Assembly (NCBI GenBank): GCA_019448385.1
Contig: JAGTXO010000001.1
Location: 2,666,001-2,730,000, forward strand
DNA from: Diacronema lutheri
Lineage: Eukaryota > Haptophyta > Pavlovophyceae > Pavlovales > Pavlovaceae
DNA: 64,000 bases
Direction: 5' to 3'
The notes beneath the pieces are model-generated. The model was not told where the DNA came from and did not search any database. It saw only the letters and a list, made by a program, of their open reading frames with translations. Of the stretch, positions 35,120 through 47,952 are shown one piece after another (within the stretch, counting starts at the first letter, position 1; each line of letters starts with the position of its first letter). Position numbers and translations under genes: made by a program.

Positions 35120-36084
35120 ATGACCGCATCCGAGCTCGACGCGCACTACGCGATTGCGCGCCGCGTCGCATTCCAGGTGGAAGAGCAGCTCCAGGAGCTC
35201 GAGACCGGCCGGGACACGTCCCTCACCTTCCAGGGTAACATCTCGACCAACCTCAACCAATTAGCGCGTGAGCTCGAAGCGCTCGAAGCGCTGCTCACCA
35301 GCGAGCACGACGGCGCTCGTCGCGGCGCGTGGCGCAAGTGCGCGCCTTTCATCAAGACCGCTCCGCGTTTATCCGCACAATCATGCGCTCGCGCGTCGCG
35401 CGCCGCAGGCGCGCGCACCCTCACGCGCGCCGCGCGCGCCCGCGCGACCCGTGCGCGCGCGCAGGAAGCTCAAGCAGCTGCAGGACAACTCAGCAGGGCT
35501 GCGCGCGGCGCTCGAAAAATTCGCCACGCGCACGTTCAGGTGCGCAGCATGTGAACGGGGGCCGCACCCGCGCGAATGTGCCTCCGCCGCCGCGCGCTCA
35601 CGCGCGCCGGCTGTGCCGCCCCGCGCCGCCGCGCGGCGCTGGGCCGCTCAGGGCGCAGCGCGAGGCGGACGAGCGGCGCGAGCTGCTGCAGCGACGAAAT
35701 GCGGCCGGGCACACGGCGATCGAGGTGTCCTCGCTCTCGCGCGAGACACGCGCGCTCGACGAGGCGTCGATCGCGCTCGACAACCTGACGCGGCACGGCG
35801 AGGCTGTCATTCTCGGTCTGCACGCACAGCGCGGCGTGCTCAACTCGAGCAAGCGCAAGTTGCTGTCCATCTTTGACGCGCTCGGCTTGTCCAACTCGCT
35901 CCTCCGGCTGATCGAGCGCCGGCAGATGATGGACCGGCTGCTCGTCTTCGGCGGCATCGGCGCCTGCTCTCTTCTCCTCTGGCTCCTCGTGCACTGGAGC
36001 GGGGGGGCGCCCGCCGAACTGCGAATGCCGGATGCTGCGGGCGGCGCGCACGCGCTCGACGTCGGCTCAACGGCGACGAGCTGA
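35120..36084 (+). CDS. GOSR2: Golgi SNAP receptor complex member 2 (membrin/GOSR2), Qb-SNARE
   Basis: SNARE of the early secretory pathway. Exons 35120-35337, 35465-35539 and 35652-36084 give 241 aa. Both introns are phase 2 with GTGCGC donors. The joins restore 'GAWRKKLKQLQDNSAGLRAAL' and 'ATRTFRAQREADERRELLQR', matching membrin's central helix and linker. The SNARE motif includes 'ALDNLTRHGEAVILGLHAQR' (Gln zero layer), then 'LLSIFDALGLSNSLLRLIER', followed by one C-terminal TM helix ('LLVFGGIGACSLLLWLLVHW') and an unusually long ~30-residue lumenal tail. Shares its promoter region with GOSR1. Confidence 0.95.
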
Positions 36085-36136
36085 GGCCGCGCGTCAAGTT
36101 GGATAGAAACTCTTGATTTTTCAAATCTCGCGCGCC

Positions 36137-36622
36137 TCAGCGGCGCGGTGTCGAGAGCGAACGCAAGGCGACGGCAAAAGTCGCCGCCGCGATGAGCGTG
36201 CGCGGGTGGTGCAGCATGCAGAAGCGGCGTGCAATCGTCGCCACTTTGGCTGTGCCCGCGTCGCGTAGCGCCGCAATGTCCTCACCGAGCACGACGCGGG
36301 TGTACGGACCGATCGATGTCGCAGCCGCGGCCGTCCACAGCCAGCCGAGCTCGGATGTGAGCGCGTATGCAGCGCCGTGCAGCGCGCCCGTCGTGAGGAC
36401 AAGGGGAAGCATCAGGTCCCTGCCGTTCGGCCACCACACGCTGAAGTAGCGCGTGACGAGCTTGCTCTCGCCCTCGTGTACGAGCCGAAGGATTGTGCGT
36501 GTGTCGACGAAGGAGACGAATGTGAGCGCCCCGGCGAGGAGACCCGAAGCCGCCGTGGCGAGCAGCTTCGCGTTGTCGCCCGCCTCAGCCCTCGTGAACT
36601 GACCCGCCGTCAGGCCGGGCAT
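36137..36622 (-). CDS. DUF1772-like small membrane protein
   Basis: 161 aa, single exon, from the ATG at 36622 (a longer frame upstream is antisense to BUD23-like). Four hydrophobic stretches are visible: 'LLATAASGLLAGALTFVSFV', 'LMLPLVLTTGALHGAAYALT', 'LGWLWTAAAATSIGPYTRVV' and 'TLIAAATFAVALRSL'. The first, followed by a short loop with 'DTRTILRLVHEGESKLV', fits the DUF1772/anthrone oxygenase-like family. Substrate unknown. Divergent from the BUD23-like gene by 51 bp. Confidence 0.65.
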   Translation of the reverse strand: MPGLTAGQFTRAEAGDNAKLLATAASGLLAGALTFVSFVDTRTILRLVHEGESKLVTRYFSVWWPNGRDLMLPLVLTTGALHGAAYALTSELGWLWTAAAATSIGPYTRVVLGEDIAALRDAGTAKVATIARRFCMLHHPRTLIAAATFAVALRSLSTPRR

Positions 36623-36673
36623 GGCTTCCCGTCCGTCCGCGTGGGAGCACCCGCCTCGGTTGTCCTTGCAGCG

Positions 36674-38116
36674 ATGGCGTCCGACGCGGCCATCGAGACG
36701 CGAGACGCGCCCGCTGGACGAGTCGGAGAGGGGCAAGGGCTCGGACGAGTTGGCGAGGGCTCGTTGGCAACGGGCAAACGATCCCGTCCGAGTGAGTCGG
36801 AAGGAGAGGACGCCGACCGAGCGCGCGAGCCGAGCGATGGCGAGCGCGAGCGTGCGCTCGCCATCAAGTTTAGCGACGGCAGCGAGCGCATTGTCGGCAC
36901 CTTCGCCACGCGCCTGCACACGGACATCCGCACGATCATCCTCTCAATACGGCGCGGCCTGCGCAAGAAGGGCCGGCCGATCGCTCTGAGCGCCGAGCGC
37001 ACGGCGGCGGTCGACGCGGCGCTGCGCGCGGGCTCGACATTTGAATCCATCGACGGCTTGCGCATCGCGCTCGAGCGCTGGACGCAGGAGGCGCTCGACC
37101 CGTCGGCGAATGGCATCAACCAATACTACTCCGCCGAGCGCACCGTGCACTATTCGCAGCACAACGCGCGCGCGCAGCAGACGCTGTCGACGCGCGTGTG
37201 GGAGCTGCAGGCCGCGCGCGCCGACTCGCCCGCCGACCTCGTCCTCGACCTGGGCTGCGGCTCGGGCCTCTCGTCGCGCGCGTTCGAAGAGCTTGGCGCG
37301 CAGCGCGTGATCGGGTGCGACCTCTCCCTTGCGATGCTTGCGCACGCCCGCGCCGAGCGCGCGGCGCTTGACGTCGTTCAGGTGGACGTTTCAAAAGCCC
37401 TTCCATTTCGGGAAGCGACGTTTGCGTCGGCGCTAAGCGTTTCAACGGTCCAGCACCTGCTCAATCCGGCGGACGGCGTGAGCGGAGAGGCGAGGCTGCA
37501 AACCATGTTCCGCGAGATGGCGCGCGTCCTACGTCCCGCGCGGGCTCTGCCCGCCTGCTTCTCCGTCCAGTTCCACGTGAATGATGCGGCCGATGCTCTG
37601 CGCGTGCGCGACGCGGCACGCGGTGTCGGCGTCGGTTGCGAGCTCGTCGTCGACCAGCCGCACCAGTCTGACTCTCGGCGCTGGTTCCTCGCGGCCGTGC
37701 CCGCCGCCGCCCACGCCTCCGCCGCGCAGCAGGGCCGCCGGCCGCGCCCGTGCGCCTTATATTGGGATCTGAGCGATGGGTGTGCGACGTGCCCCCTCGA
37801 GCTGCACGCCACGCTCGGCGCCGCGTCGCTGCTCGGCGCGGAGCACGCGGCGTGGTGCACGCAGGAGCACCTGCGCGAGGCGCACCGCTGGGTGCGTGTC
37901 CTTCGCCGGGCGCGGCGCGTCGACGCCCGTGCTGCTGGGAACGCCGAGCCGACGACGCGGCGCGGCGAGGTCTCGTCGCTCCACGCCGCGCACGCGTCGG
38001 TCGCCGACGCGCTGATGAGCGCGCACGGCGTCGACATTGACCTTTCCACGCTCAAGTTGCACGCGGCGGCCGTGCTCGAGCTCATGCACAACGGCCGTGC
38101 CGCTGGGCAGCTGTGA
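36674..38116 (+). CDS. BUD23/WBSCR22-like SAM-dependent methyltransferase with N- and C-terminal extensions
   Basis: Family members methylate G (N7) of 18S rRNA late in small-subunit maturation. Single exon, 480 aa against about 280 for BUD23. The core begins near residue 150: 'INQYYSAERTVHYSQHNARA', motif I 'LVLDLGCGSGLSSRAFEELG', 'VIGCDLSLAMLAHA', 'ALPFREATFASALSVSTVQH' and 'VDQPHQSDSRRWFLA'. These match BUD23 order closely. The ~150-residue N-terminal part is charged ('SEGEDADRAREPSDGERER') with 'IRTIILSIRRGLRKKGRPIA'. The ~150-residue C-terminal part has several Cys ('DGCATCPLELH'). It may be a paralogue rather than the true BUD23, since the canonical basic C-terminus is missing. Confidence 0.78.
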   Translation: MASDAAIETRDAPAGRVGEGQGLGRVGEGSLATGKRSRPSESEGEDADRAREPSDGERERALAIKFSDGSERIVGTFATRLHTDIRTIILSIRRGLRKKGRPIALSAERTAAVDAALRAGSTFESIDGLRIALERWTQEALDPSANGINQYYSAERTVHYSQHNARAQQTLSTRVWELQAARADSPADLVLDLGCGSGLSSRAFEELGAQRVIGCDLSLAMLAHARAERAALDVVQVDVSKALPFREATFASALSVSTVQHLLNPADGVSGEARLQTMFREMARVLRPARALPACFSVQFHVNDAADALRVRDAARGVGVGCELVVDQPHQSDSRRWFLAAVPAAAHASAAQQGRRPRPCALYWDLSDGCATCPLELHATLGAASLLGAEHAAWCTQEHLREAHRWVRVLRRARRVDARAAGNAEPTTRRGEVSSLHAAHASVADALMSAHGVDIDLSTLKLHAAAVLELMHNGRAAGQL

Positions 38117-38297
38117 AATCCACCATGATTTTCTTCTGCCACGCCGGAGAGCGTTGAGCTAGCAGCTCACACGCGGAGAGCCCCTAGCTTGTCTGACGTT
38201 GACGGTGTGCGCGCGACACTGCGCACATCCGGACGCCCGGCGCATTCGCGCAGGCGCGCTGGAGCGTTGCGTGCAGCGCAGCGTCCTTCGCCATCGC

Positions 38298-40757
38298 TCA
38301 TTTGGGCATCGGCGCGACGCCGCCGCCGCCGCCGCCGCCGCTCGCCGAGCGGCAGACCGCGCCCGACCGCACGCCGCTCGCCTTCTGCGCGAAGCGAAGG
38401 GAGCAGAGGGATTCGTTCCAGCAGCTCGGGTCAGACGCGACGTTGACCACCCTGGCGGCGCGGCACGAGGCCGGGCGGCGGACGGTGGTGCGCGGCAAAG
38501 CGGCGACGCAATGAGCGCACGCGGCGCGCGCGTCCGCACGCAGCGCGTGCGCGGCGCGTCGCGTGCGCGTGTGCGTCGCGTGTGCGTCGCGTGCGCGTGC
38601 GCGTCGCGTCGCGTCGCGTCGCGTCGCACATGAGGGCCTTTGCGCTGCCGCCGAGCGATGGCTGCAAGAGCGCAGTGAGCTTGGAGTTGCGGAACGGAAC
38701 GTGCCGCTCCTTGGCAGCGAGCGCGGCAATGACGTCGCCGAGCGCCGAGAGGCTCTTGTTGATCTGCTGCGCCTCCTTGAGCCGCGCGCCGCACACGCCG
38801 GACTCCTTCACGCGCTCCGAGCCGGCAAGGTCGACGAGCGTGAGCGAGCCGCACGCGGCCTCGCCCGACTCCGCGTGGGTGCCCGCCACACGCAGCACAA
38901 AAACGGAGTGTGAGCGCGACGAGTGCTCGTTGCACGCCGTGCGTGCGGTCGCGCGCGCGCCGGCGGCGCGCTCGAGCAGCGCATAGGCATCCTCTTCGCC
39001 CAGCACGGCGTGCGCCGTGAGGCCGATCACGCTCACGTCGCCCGAGCGCTCGTGCCGCAGCTCGAGCTTGGGCGGCGCCGGCGCGCTCGCGGTCGGCGCT
39101 GCGGGGAGCAGGTCGCGGATCTCGTCGTTGTAGATCTCAAGGAGTGACGCTTCGAAGGCGTACACCCAACCGGCAAGCCGCGCCTGCCGTGCCCGTGCGA
39201 AGAGCAGTGCGAGCGAGCGCGGAATGACGCCCGCGCTGCAGGGCAGCGCGAGCGCGGGCGCAGCAACCACGCCGACTCCGCGCCGCGCGCGCAGCTCGCC
39301 CGTCATCGTGTGCGTCTTGCCCGAGCCCGTCTGGCCGTATGCAAATATGGCCACGCGGAAGCCGTCGAGGGCGGACTGGCAGAGCGGCGCGACCTCCACG
39401 AACACGTCCTCCTGCGACGCGCTCTCGCTGAGCACGCGGTCGAACGAGAAGGACCACTTGGCGTTGGCCGGCGGGCCGTTCTCCTTGCTCGCGCCGCCCG
39501 CGTTCGCCGAGCTCAGCTCGAGCGACCGGCCAGCATCGAGCGTTTTAAAGATGGGCGGCACGGGCGCACGCGGCTGCGTCGGCGCGGCGGGCGGGCGCAG
39601 CCGGCAGATCACGCGGATGTTGCCGCGCAGCGCGTGCAGCTGGTCGTGTATCTCGCGGCGCACACGCTCGCCCGCGAGGAGCTCCGCGCGCATGCTTGCC
39701 AACTCGTCCGCGTGCGCGCGCCCTGCGGCGTCAGCGGCCGCGCGCGCGGCTGCGGCGTCGGCGCGAGCGGCCGTGAGCTCGGCCGCGCGCTCTGCGAGCG
39801 CGGCATTGGCGCGCGCTGCCTGCTCGGCGAGCGCGGCCTGCTGTGCGCGTATGTGCGCCTCAAAGGCCGCCACCTGAGCGGCGCGGCGGTGCAGCAAAGC
39901 GGCGCGGCGCAGTCGGGCGGCGCAGTCGGCGGGCAGGAGTGGGTGGGGGAGGGGGATGGGGACAAGCGCCAGGCAAAAGCCCGAGGCGCGGAGCTTCAGG
40001 GGGGGAGGGTGGGGGAGGGGGGGAGGGGGACAAGCGCCAGGCAAAAGACCCGAGGCGCGGAGCTTCAGGGTCGCGGTGTGGACGGCGCACGCTCGAACGC
40101 ACGGGCGCGCACACCTGCTCGGTGGCCGCGCGCGAGACTGCGGCTGCCCGCGAGGTCGCGGTTGCCGCGCGCTCGTTGGCCTCCTCAACGGCGCGCGTCA
40201 GGTTTGCATTGTCATCGGCCTGCGCCAGCAGCTCGGCAGTCAGCTGTGCGGTGCGGCGCGGGGCGAGTCCGCGTTGGTCGTGTGGTCACGCTGCACGGGC
40301 GCTCGCAGGCGCGCAGACAGGCCGAACGGGCGGTGGGGCCCAGGGGCGGGTGGCTTGGGAGGCGTGCGCGCGCACGCTCGCTTACCCGCTCGAGCTCCGG
40401 GTCGAGTGCGGCGGGCTTGCTCGCGCCGTGAGTGGCCGTGCGCACCTCGGCGCGCTTTACAAGGCCTGAGCCGGCCTTACTCGTGGCCACTGGCGGCGCG
40501 CCCGTACGCGCTGCCGCGAGTCGTGCGCGCCGATCCGCTGCGCCAGCGCCCGGCGCCGGTTGCGAGACCGTGGCGGCGAGCCTCTTCGGCTTAGACACGC
40601 CGCGCAGCGGCAGCGGTGGCGCGGCGGCGTCAATCTTGGCGCGCGTCAGCGTCGACGCGCCCTGCGCCGCGCCCGCCGGCGGGCGCCCCTGCTTCGCCAC
40701 GCGGCCGCGCGTGGACGGCGTCGACCTCGCCGGCGTCGACCCCACGGATTTCCCCAT
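38298..40757 (-). CDS. Kinesin-14 (C-terminal motor, minus-end directed)
   Basis: Four exons, 40757-40386, 40243-40115, 39873-38630 and 38451-38298, give 632 aa. A basic Ser/Pro-rich N-terminal tail, likely microtubule-binding, leads into an Ala-rich coiled coil (~125-235). The neck-motor junction 'LHALRGNIRVICRLRP' is typical of kinesin-14. The motor shows the P-loop 'GQTGSGKTHTMTG', switch I 'NEHSSRSHSVF', switch II 'LVDLAGSER' and 'LTALLQPSLGGSAKALM', with the last exon adding 'VVNVASDPSCWNESLCSLRF'. Introns: CGG|GTAAGC, CAG|GTGTGC and AT|GTGCGA. The last joins exactly inside the conserved ALM-(F/V)VN block. The tail ends in poly-Gly. Confidence 0.92.
38560..38628 (-). repeat. (GACGC)n-type simple repeat in kinesin intron 3
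   Basis: Irregular 5-mer repeats ('gcgtc' on the plus strand), purest at 38600-38627, directly after the donor of the third kinesin intron. Several introns here carry such tracts. Confidence 0.7.
39961..40070. repeat. Direct duplication of ~41 bp in kinesin intron 2
   Basis: 'gacaagcgccaggcaaaag' with about 22 following bases occurs at 39961 and 40029, 68 bp apart, separated by a G-rich (sense C-rich) stretch. It lies wholly within the intron 40114-39874. Confidence 0.85.
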
Positions 40758-40833
40758 CGCAGTCGTTTTTGAATCCGTGGGGAGGGAAGGGCAAGGGCAA
40801 GCCTTTGATTTCAAAAAAAAAACCCGGGCAAAG

Positions 40834-43647
<2,814 letters not shown>

Positions 43648-43654
43648 CGGTGGG

Positions 43655-43687
43655 TGGGGGGGGGGTGGGGGGGGGGGGGGGGGGGGG
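43655..43687. repeat. G-rich homopolymer tract between convergent genes
   Basis: Runs of G broken by single T or C in the 114-bp gap between the AIR9-like stop (43647) and the COG6 stop (43762). It has G-quadruplex potential on the plus strand. Confidence 0.8.
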
Positions 43688-43761
43688 CGGATGACAGCCC
43701 CCCTTCCAGTCGTCTACTTCGTTCTGACTTCAAATGCGTGACGGCATGTGCACGGTCCGAA

Positions 43762-46209
43762 TCAGCTCCCCGCGTCACCGCAGTCGAGGAGCGTCTCGAC
43801 CTGCGCGGGCGAGTGCAGCGCGACGCGCGGCTCTGCGTCCACGTACCCGTTGCGCGGCTCGCTGATCGCCTCGTGGAGCGAGCGATGGGCGAGCGCCACG
43901 GTGCGGCACACGCGCTTCGTCGCAAGCTGGCGCAGCGCGCCGTCGACCACGCGGTCGCAGCTCGGCGTGAGCGACGCGCCCGCACTCCCAGCTGTCGCGC
44001 CGTAGAGCATCGCATACACCGTCCGCATGAGCGCAGCCATTGCTGCCGGCTCGAGGCTCGGAATCGCCGCGAGGCGCAGCTCGGGGCGCTCGCGCGCGGT
44101 CTGCAGCGCGGCCAGCTTGTGCGTCAGCCCGCAGCGCTCGAAGAGCGCGCCGGTCTCCGCCTCGACGAGCGCGTCGCACAGCCGCGCCACGTCGGTTCGC
44201 AGGCGGGCCACGTGCGGCGCGCACGCCGCCGCGCACGCGCCGACGTCGGGCGCAGCCGGCGTGGCCGCGTTTGCAGCCATGGCCACGTCGGCGAGCGCGC
44301 CTGCGAGCGCGCTCGCGCAGTTGAGCCCGAAGACGATGCGCTCGGCGTCGGTGAGCGCGGCGGCCGGCGCGGGCGCGCGCCGCTCGGCCACGCCGGTTGC
44401 GTCGAGGGTGTGGCAGAGCGCGCCGACGGCGCGATCAGCAATTGCGCAGGCGCGCGCCGCGCGCTCGCGCGGCGTGGCGTCAGCGCGCTCGATTGCGCGC
44501 AGCACCTCGATAGTGCCTTCGAGCGCGTTGAGCATGGCGGCGGGGCACGCAAGATCCGTCGGCGGGATGGCAACCGTCTCCGCGGCGCGCTGCAGCAGCG
44601 CGCCGAGCGACGCGTCGGCGCTCGCGTCGGCGCGCTCAGCGCAGCGCAGTAGCGCGATGACAAGCGGCGGCGCCGCCGGGCCCGAGCCCACGCCGCCGCT
44701 GGCCGCCGCAGACGGCGCCGCGCCGATGAGCGGTGCGCCAAAGGTCTCGGCCAAGCGCGCCGCGAAGGACCGGAGTGCCAAGCTCAGCGCGCAGAGCGGG
44801 CCGATGGCGCCGAACGCGCGGCCGGTGGCGCCGCGCGCCGCCGCGCCGGGCGCGGGCGCGCCGGCTGCCGCCGCGCCCGCCGCCGCCGCTGCGCTGATCG
44901 ACTCGACGACCGCGCCGACGCGCAACTCGAGGATACGACCCGCTCGCTCGAGCGACGCCAACACGGCGTCCGCGAGCATCGCCCGCCGCGCATCTCCGTC
45001 GGGCGCGCCACCCGCGGGCACGCCGTCGTCGGCGCTGCGGGTGGCGGCAGCACCGTGCACCTCCGGCTCGCACAGCGCGTCGAGCGCCGCGCGCTCGGCG
45101 AGCGCGGCCGTGTAAAACCACGCAAGCATGGCGTCTATGTACGAGGTCGGCTCGGCGGCGAGAAGCTCGATCGCGCGCGCGCCGGACGGGCCGCCGCCTC
45201 CGTCGGTGAGTGCAAGCTGGAACGCGTCGGCGACGATCTGCGAGCGCGCGGCCGCGAGCTCGCGCACGCACGCCGCGAAGAGCGGCGTGCACTTCCGTAG
45301 CGCGCGCAGCGCGCGCGCAAAGGTTGTCGACGGGGCACCGGGAGCGTCTGCGTGCGGCGCGCCGAGCTCGTGCGCGCGCGAGACGAGCCAGTGGTAGAGC
45401 TGCTGGTGGCCGCGCTCCTCCCAGCGCGCCATCTCGTCGCGCAGCTCGATCCCGACCGCCTGCTGCCCCGTCCGCTGAAGCTCGAGGGCGCGAGCAGACA
45501 TGGCCGCAAGGCGCTCGAGCACTGCCAGGACGGCGTCGACGTCAAGCTGCGCATCGCCGCGCGCGCTCGCGCGCCCGGCGCCGCCGTGGGCGAATGTGCA
45601 GCTGGCACCGCTGCCGCCGGCTGAGGCCGCGCCGACGCCTGCCGGCCGCGAGAGCAGCGCCTTCTCCGCATCGGTGAGTTCAAATGCCTCGAGAAACGCT
45701 GCGATCGCGCTGCGCCGTTCGTCGTTCGCGCGGATCGCGGCGCGCGCGGTCGTGACCTGCTCGACGAGGACGCGCGACGAGGCCTTGATCGCGCTGAGCC
45801 GGCCGGCCATCACGTCCAGGTCGTCCGACACCGCTGTCGCATCCGCCTCGACCGTTTTGAGGCGCTGCCGAGGCGGTAGCGCGCGCGCAAGCGCGCGAGC
45901 ACGTCAGCCAAGCGCGCGCGCACAGGCGCAGCGCGCGCAGCGGGCACCGGGTACGTGGGTGACGATCCCCAAGGGGCGTCGACCGTTGTTGGCGCGCACC
46001 TCCGACAGCCCGTCAAAGGCCGCGAGGAACGCGTGGTTGATCGCAATCGACCGCTGCTCCACCGCGCCGCGCAGCGTGCGACGGTCCTCCTGCGGGACGA
46101 GGTGCGGCTCGTGAAACTCGGTGAGGTTGCGCAGCGACGTGATCACGCCCGACTCGTCCGAGCGCAGCGCCTGCAGCCGCTTGAGCTTGAGCTGCACCGT
46201 CGTGTTCAT
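43762..46209 (-). CDS. COG6: Conserved oligomeric Golgi complex subunit 6 (COG6)
   Basis: Lobe-B subunit of the COG tether for intra-Golgi retrograde transport. Exons 46209-46000 and 45864-43762 give 770 aa (human 657). The intron is GAG|GTGCGC...GGCAG in phase 0 and joins 'AFLAAFDGLSE' to 'RLKTVEADATAVSDDLDVMA', the COG6 N-terminal coiled coil. Downstream blocks match the family: 'AIAAFLEAFELTDAEKALL', 'QTGQQAVGIELRDEMA'-type helix, 'QQLYHWLVSRAHEL' and 'EPTSYIDAMLAWFYTAALAE'. The extra length comes from Ala/Gly-rich loops. The C-terminal half is helical. UBE2G1 lies upstream on the same strand with a 257-bp gap in which nothing else was seen. Confidence 0.92.
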
Positions 46210-46466
46210 CGTGGCCTGGCCGCGGTCGACCAGCCTCGCACGATGGCCGTCGACCACACGGCCGGCCCTACTTAGAGGCCGAGGGACGACGAGTTCGGCT
46301 CGACGAACTGACGGGCCGCGTACGCGGATGGCACGGGTCCGGGCGCGGCCGCGCGCCGCGGCGCCTTTAGGCAGCCGTACACTGCACACTGCACTGCAGA
46401 GCATTGCTCTCGCGATCGAAGCGTCGCCATTCGACGCGGCGCGCCGCGCGGCGCCCGGGCTCAGCC

Positions 46467-47834
46467 TCAGAGCGAGTCCTGCGACTTGCGCACACACCGT
46501 GCCACGCGTTTCCGAAAGGCCTCCGGGTCATCTCGCCACTCCTTGGCCGCGTCGATGTTCGCCGGCGACTCGTCATTGGGCGACGAGAGCATGGATATGA
46601 CCGAAACCATTATGGATTCGACCGTGTGCACGGGTAGCCATCGCTCGGACGCGCTCTCGTAGCCAAAGTTGTCCTCGCCCGGCGGGTGCAGGATGCTGCG
46701 CGCATGCGACGGCGCCGCGGCGCGAGTCGCGGCGGGAAGTCAAAGGGCAGCCCAGAGCGACAGTAATGGAGGAGCCAAGCGGCGCGCAACGGGCAACGCG
46801 CCAGGCGGCGGCATGGCGCGCGCGTGAGCCAGAGAGCGCGCGCGCGCGCGCGCGCGCATGGCGACGGGAGAGGACGGTTATAGAACGCGCAAGAGGAGGC
46901 GTACGCGACCTGCTTCTGAGCAGATCGCCTCCGTCTGGCGCTCGAAAGGAGGGCATCTCGCGCGCCCGTCGCACACGGGGCGAGGTCGGCGATGGGCGGC
47001 GCGGTGGCGCTTGGGTGCGCCACGCGGCGCTGTGCGGCGCGCGTGGCGCTCACGAGATGCAGACTTTGCCATCCGCGTGAACTGCGCGGCGGGGACCAGG
47101 GGAGGGGCGAGCGGCGAGCGGGGAGCGCGCACGGACAGGGCCAGGCGAGCGGCGAGCGGAGAGCGTGCGCGAGCATGGCGGCGACGTGCACGGCGTGGCG
47201 GGAGGGGGCGCATGGTGAGGGCCTAGTACGGCGGGCGCTCGCTTCTTCTGCGCGCCAGGGCGCCGGTCGGCACGCGGCGCGGCGCGGCGCGCGTCGCGGC
47301 GCGAGGCGCAGAGTGAGGTGCATGGTGGGGCGCCGCACCGTTAGGGTGCCAGAACTCCGACTTGATGAGGAGCTTGGGTGGCGCGTTTGGGTAGTCTCTC
47401 GGGAAGGTCATGAGCGCTTTGAAGAAGCCGCCCTCGCTGCGGAGCGGGTGGTGGCGCCGCGCGTCGCGTAAGCCGCTCGATCGGCTACGGAGGCCAACCG
47501 CCGGCGCGCGCGACCGGCGCGCGCGCGTACTAGGGCGTATCGGGCGGGCCCATGATGCAAATGTCCCAGTCAAAGGGATTGCTCTCATCCACGAGGCCCG
47601 CCGAGAACCCCTCCACGGGGCTCTTGTTGAGCTCTGCGATGCGCCGGCACCGGGCAGCCCGCCAGGAGCGGCCGCACGGGCAGCGTGCCAGATTCCGGTG
47701 CGCGCGCGCGGCCGAGGCGTGGGCGGGTGAGCCGACGGCACAAACGGCGCTCACGCTCAGATGCGCGCGCTCGCGGCTGCGCGCGCACCCTTGAGCTGCT
47801 TCATGAGCAGTAGCGTCGCGCGCGAGTCGCCCAT
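46467..47834 (-). CDS. UBE2G1: Ubiquitin-conjugating enzyme E2 G1 (UBC7 type)
   Basis: E2 of the UBC7/UBE2G class, linked to ERAD and Lys48 chains. Five exons, 47834-47789, 47633-47531, 47436-47339, 47081-47054 and 46695-46467, give 167 aa (human 170). Assembled blocks: '[20 protein letters not shown]', '[19 protein letters not shown]', '[20 protein letters not shown]', '[19 protein letters not shown]', '[18 protein letters not shown]' and '[12 protein letters not shown]'. The catalytic Cys is residue 90, as in animals, and lies in the 28-nt fourth exon. The acidic loop after the active site ([14 protein letters not shown]) is the G1/G2 hallmark. Every exon junction keeps phase and restores family sequence, so the structure is well supported despite five small exons. 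Confidence 0.93.
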
Positions 47835-47952
47835 GGTGAAGTCTCCCGGCAAAGCCCCACGTCTTGGCACCGCCAACCCCCACCTCCCTGTCTCCTATGA
47901 GAGTCACGATGGCGGCCCGGCAACGGCTGGCCGGCTGGGCTCCGCGTCGATT

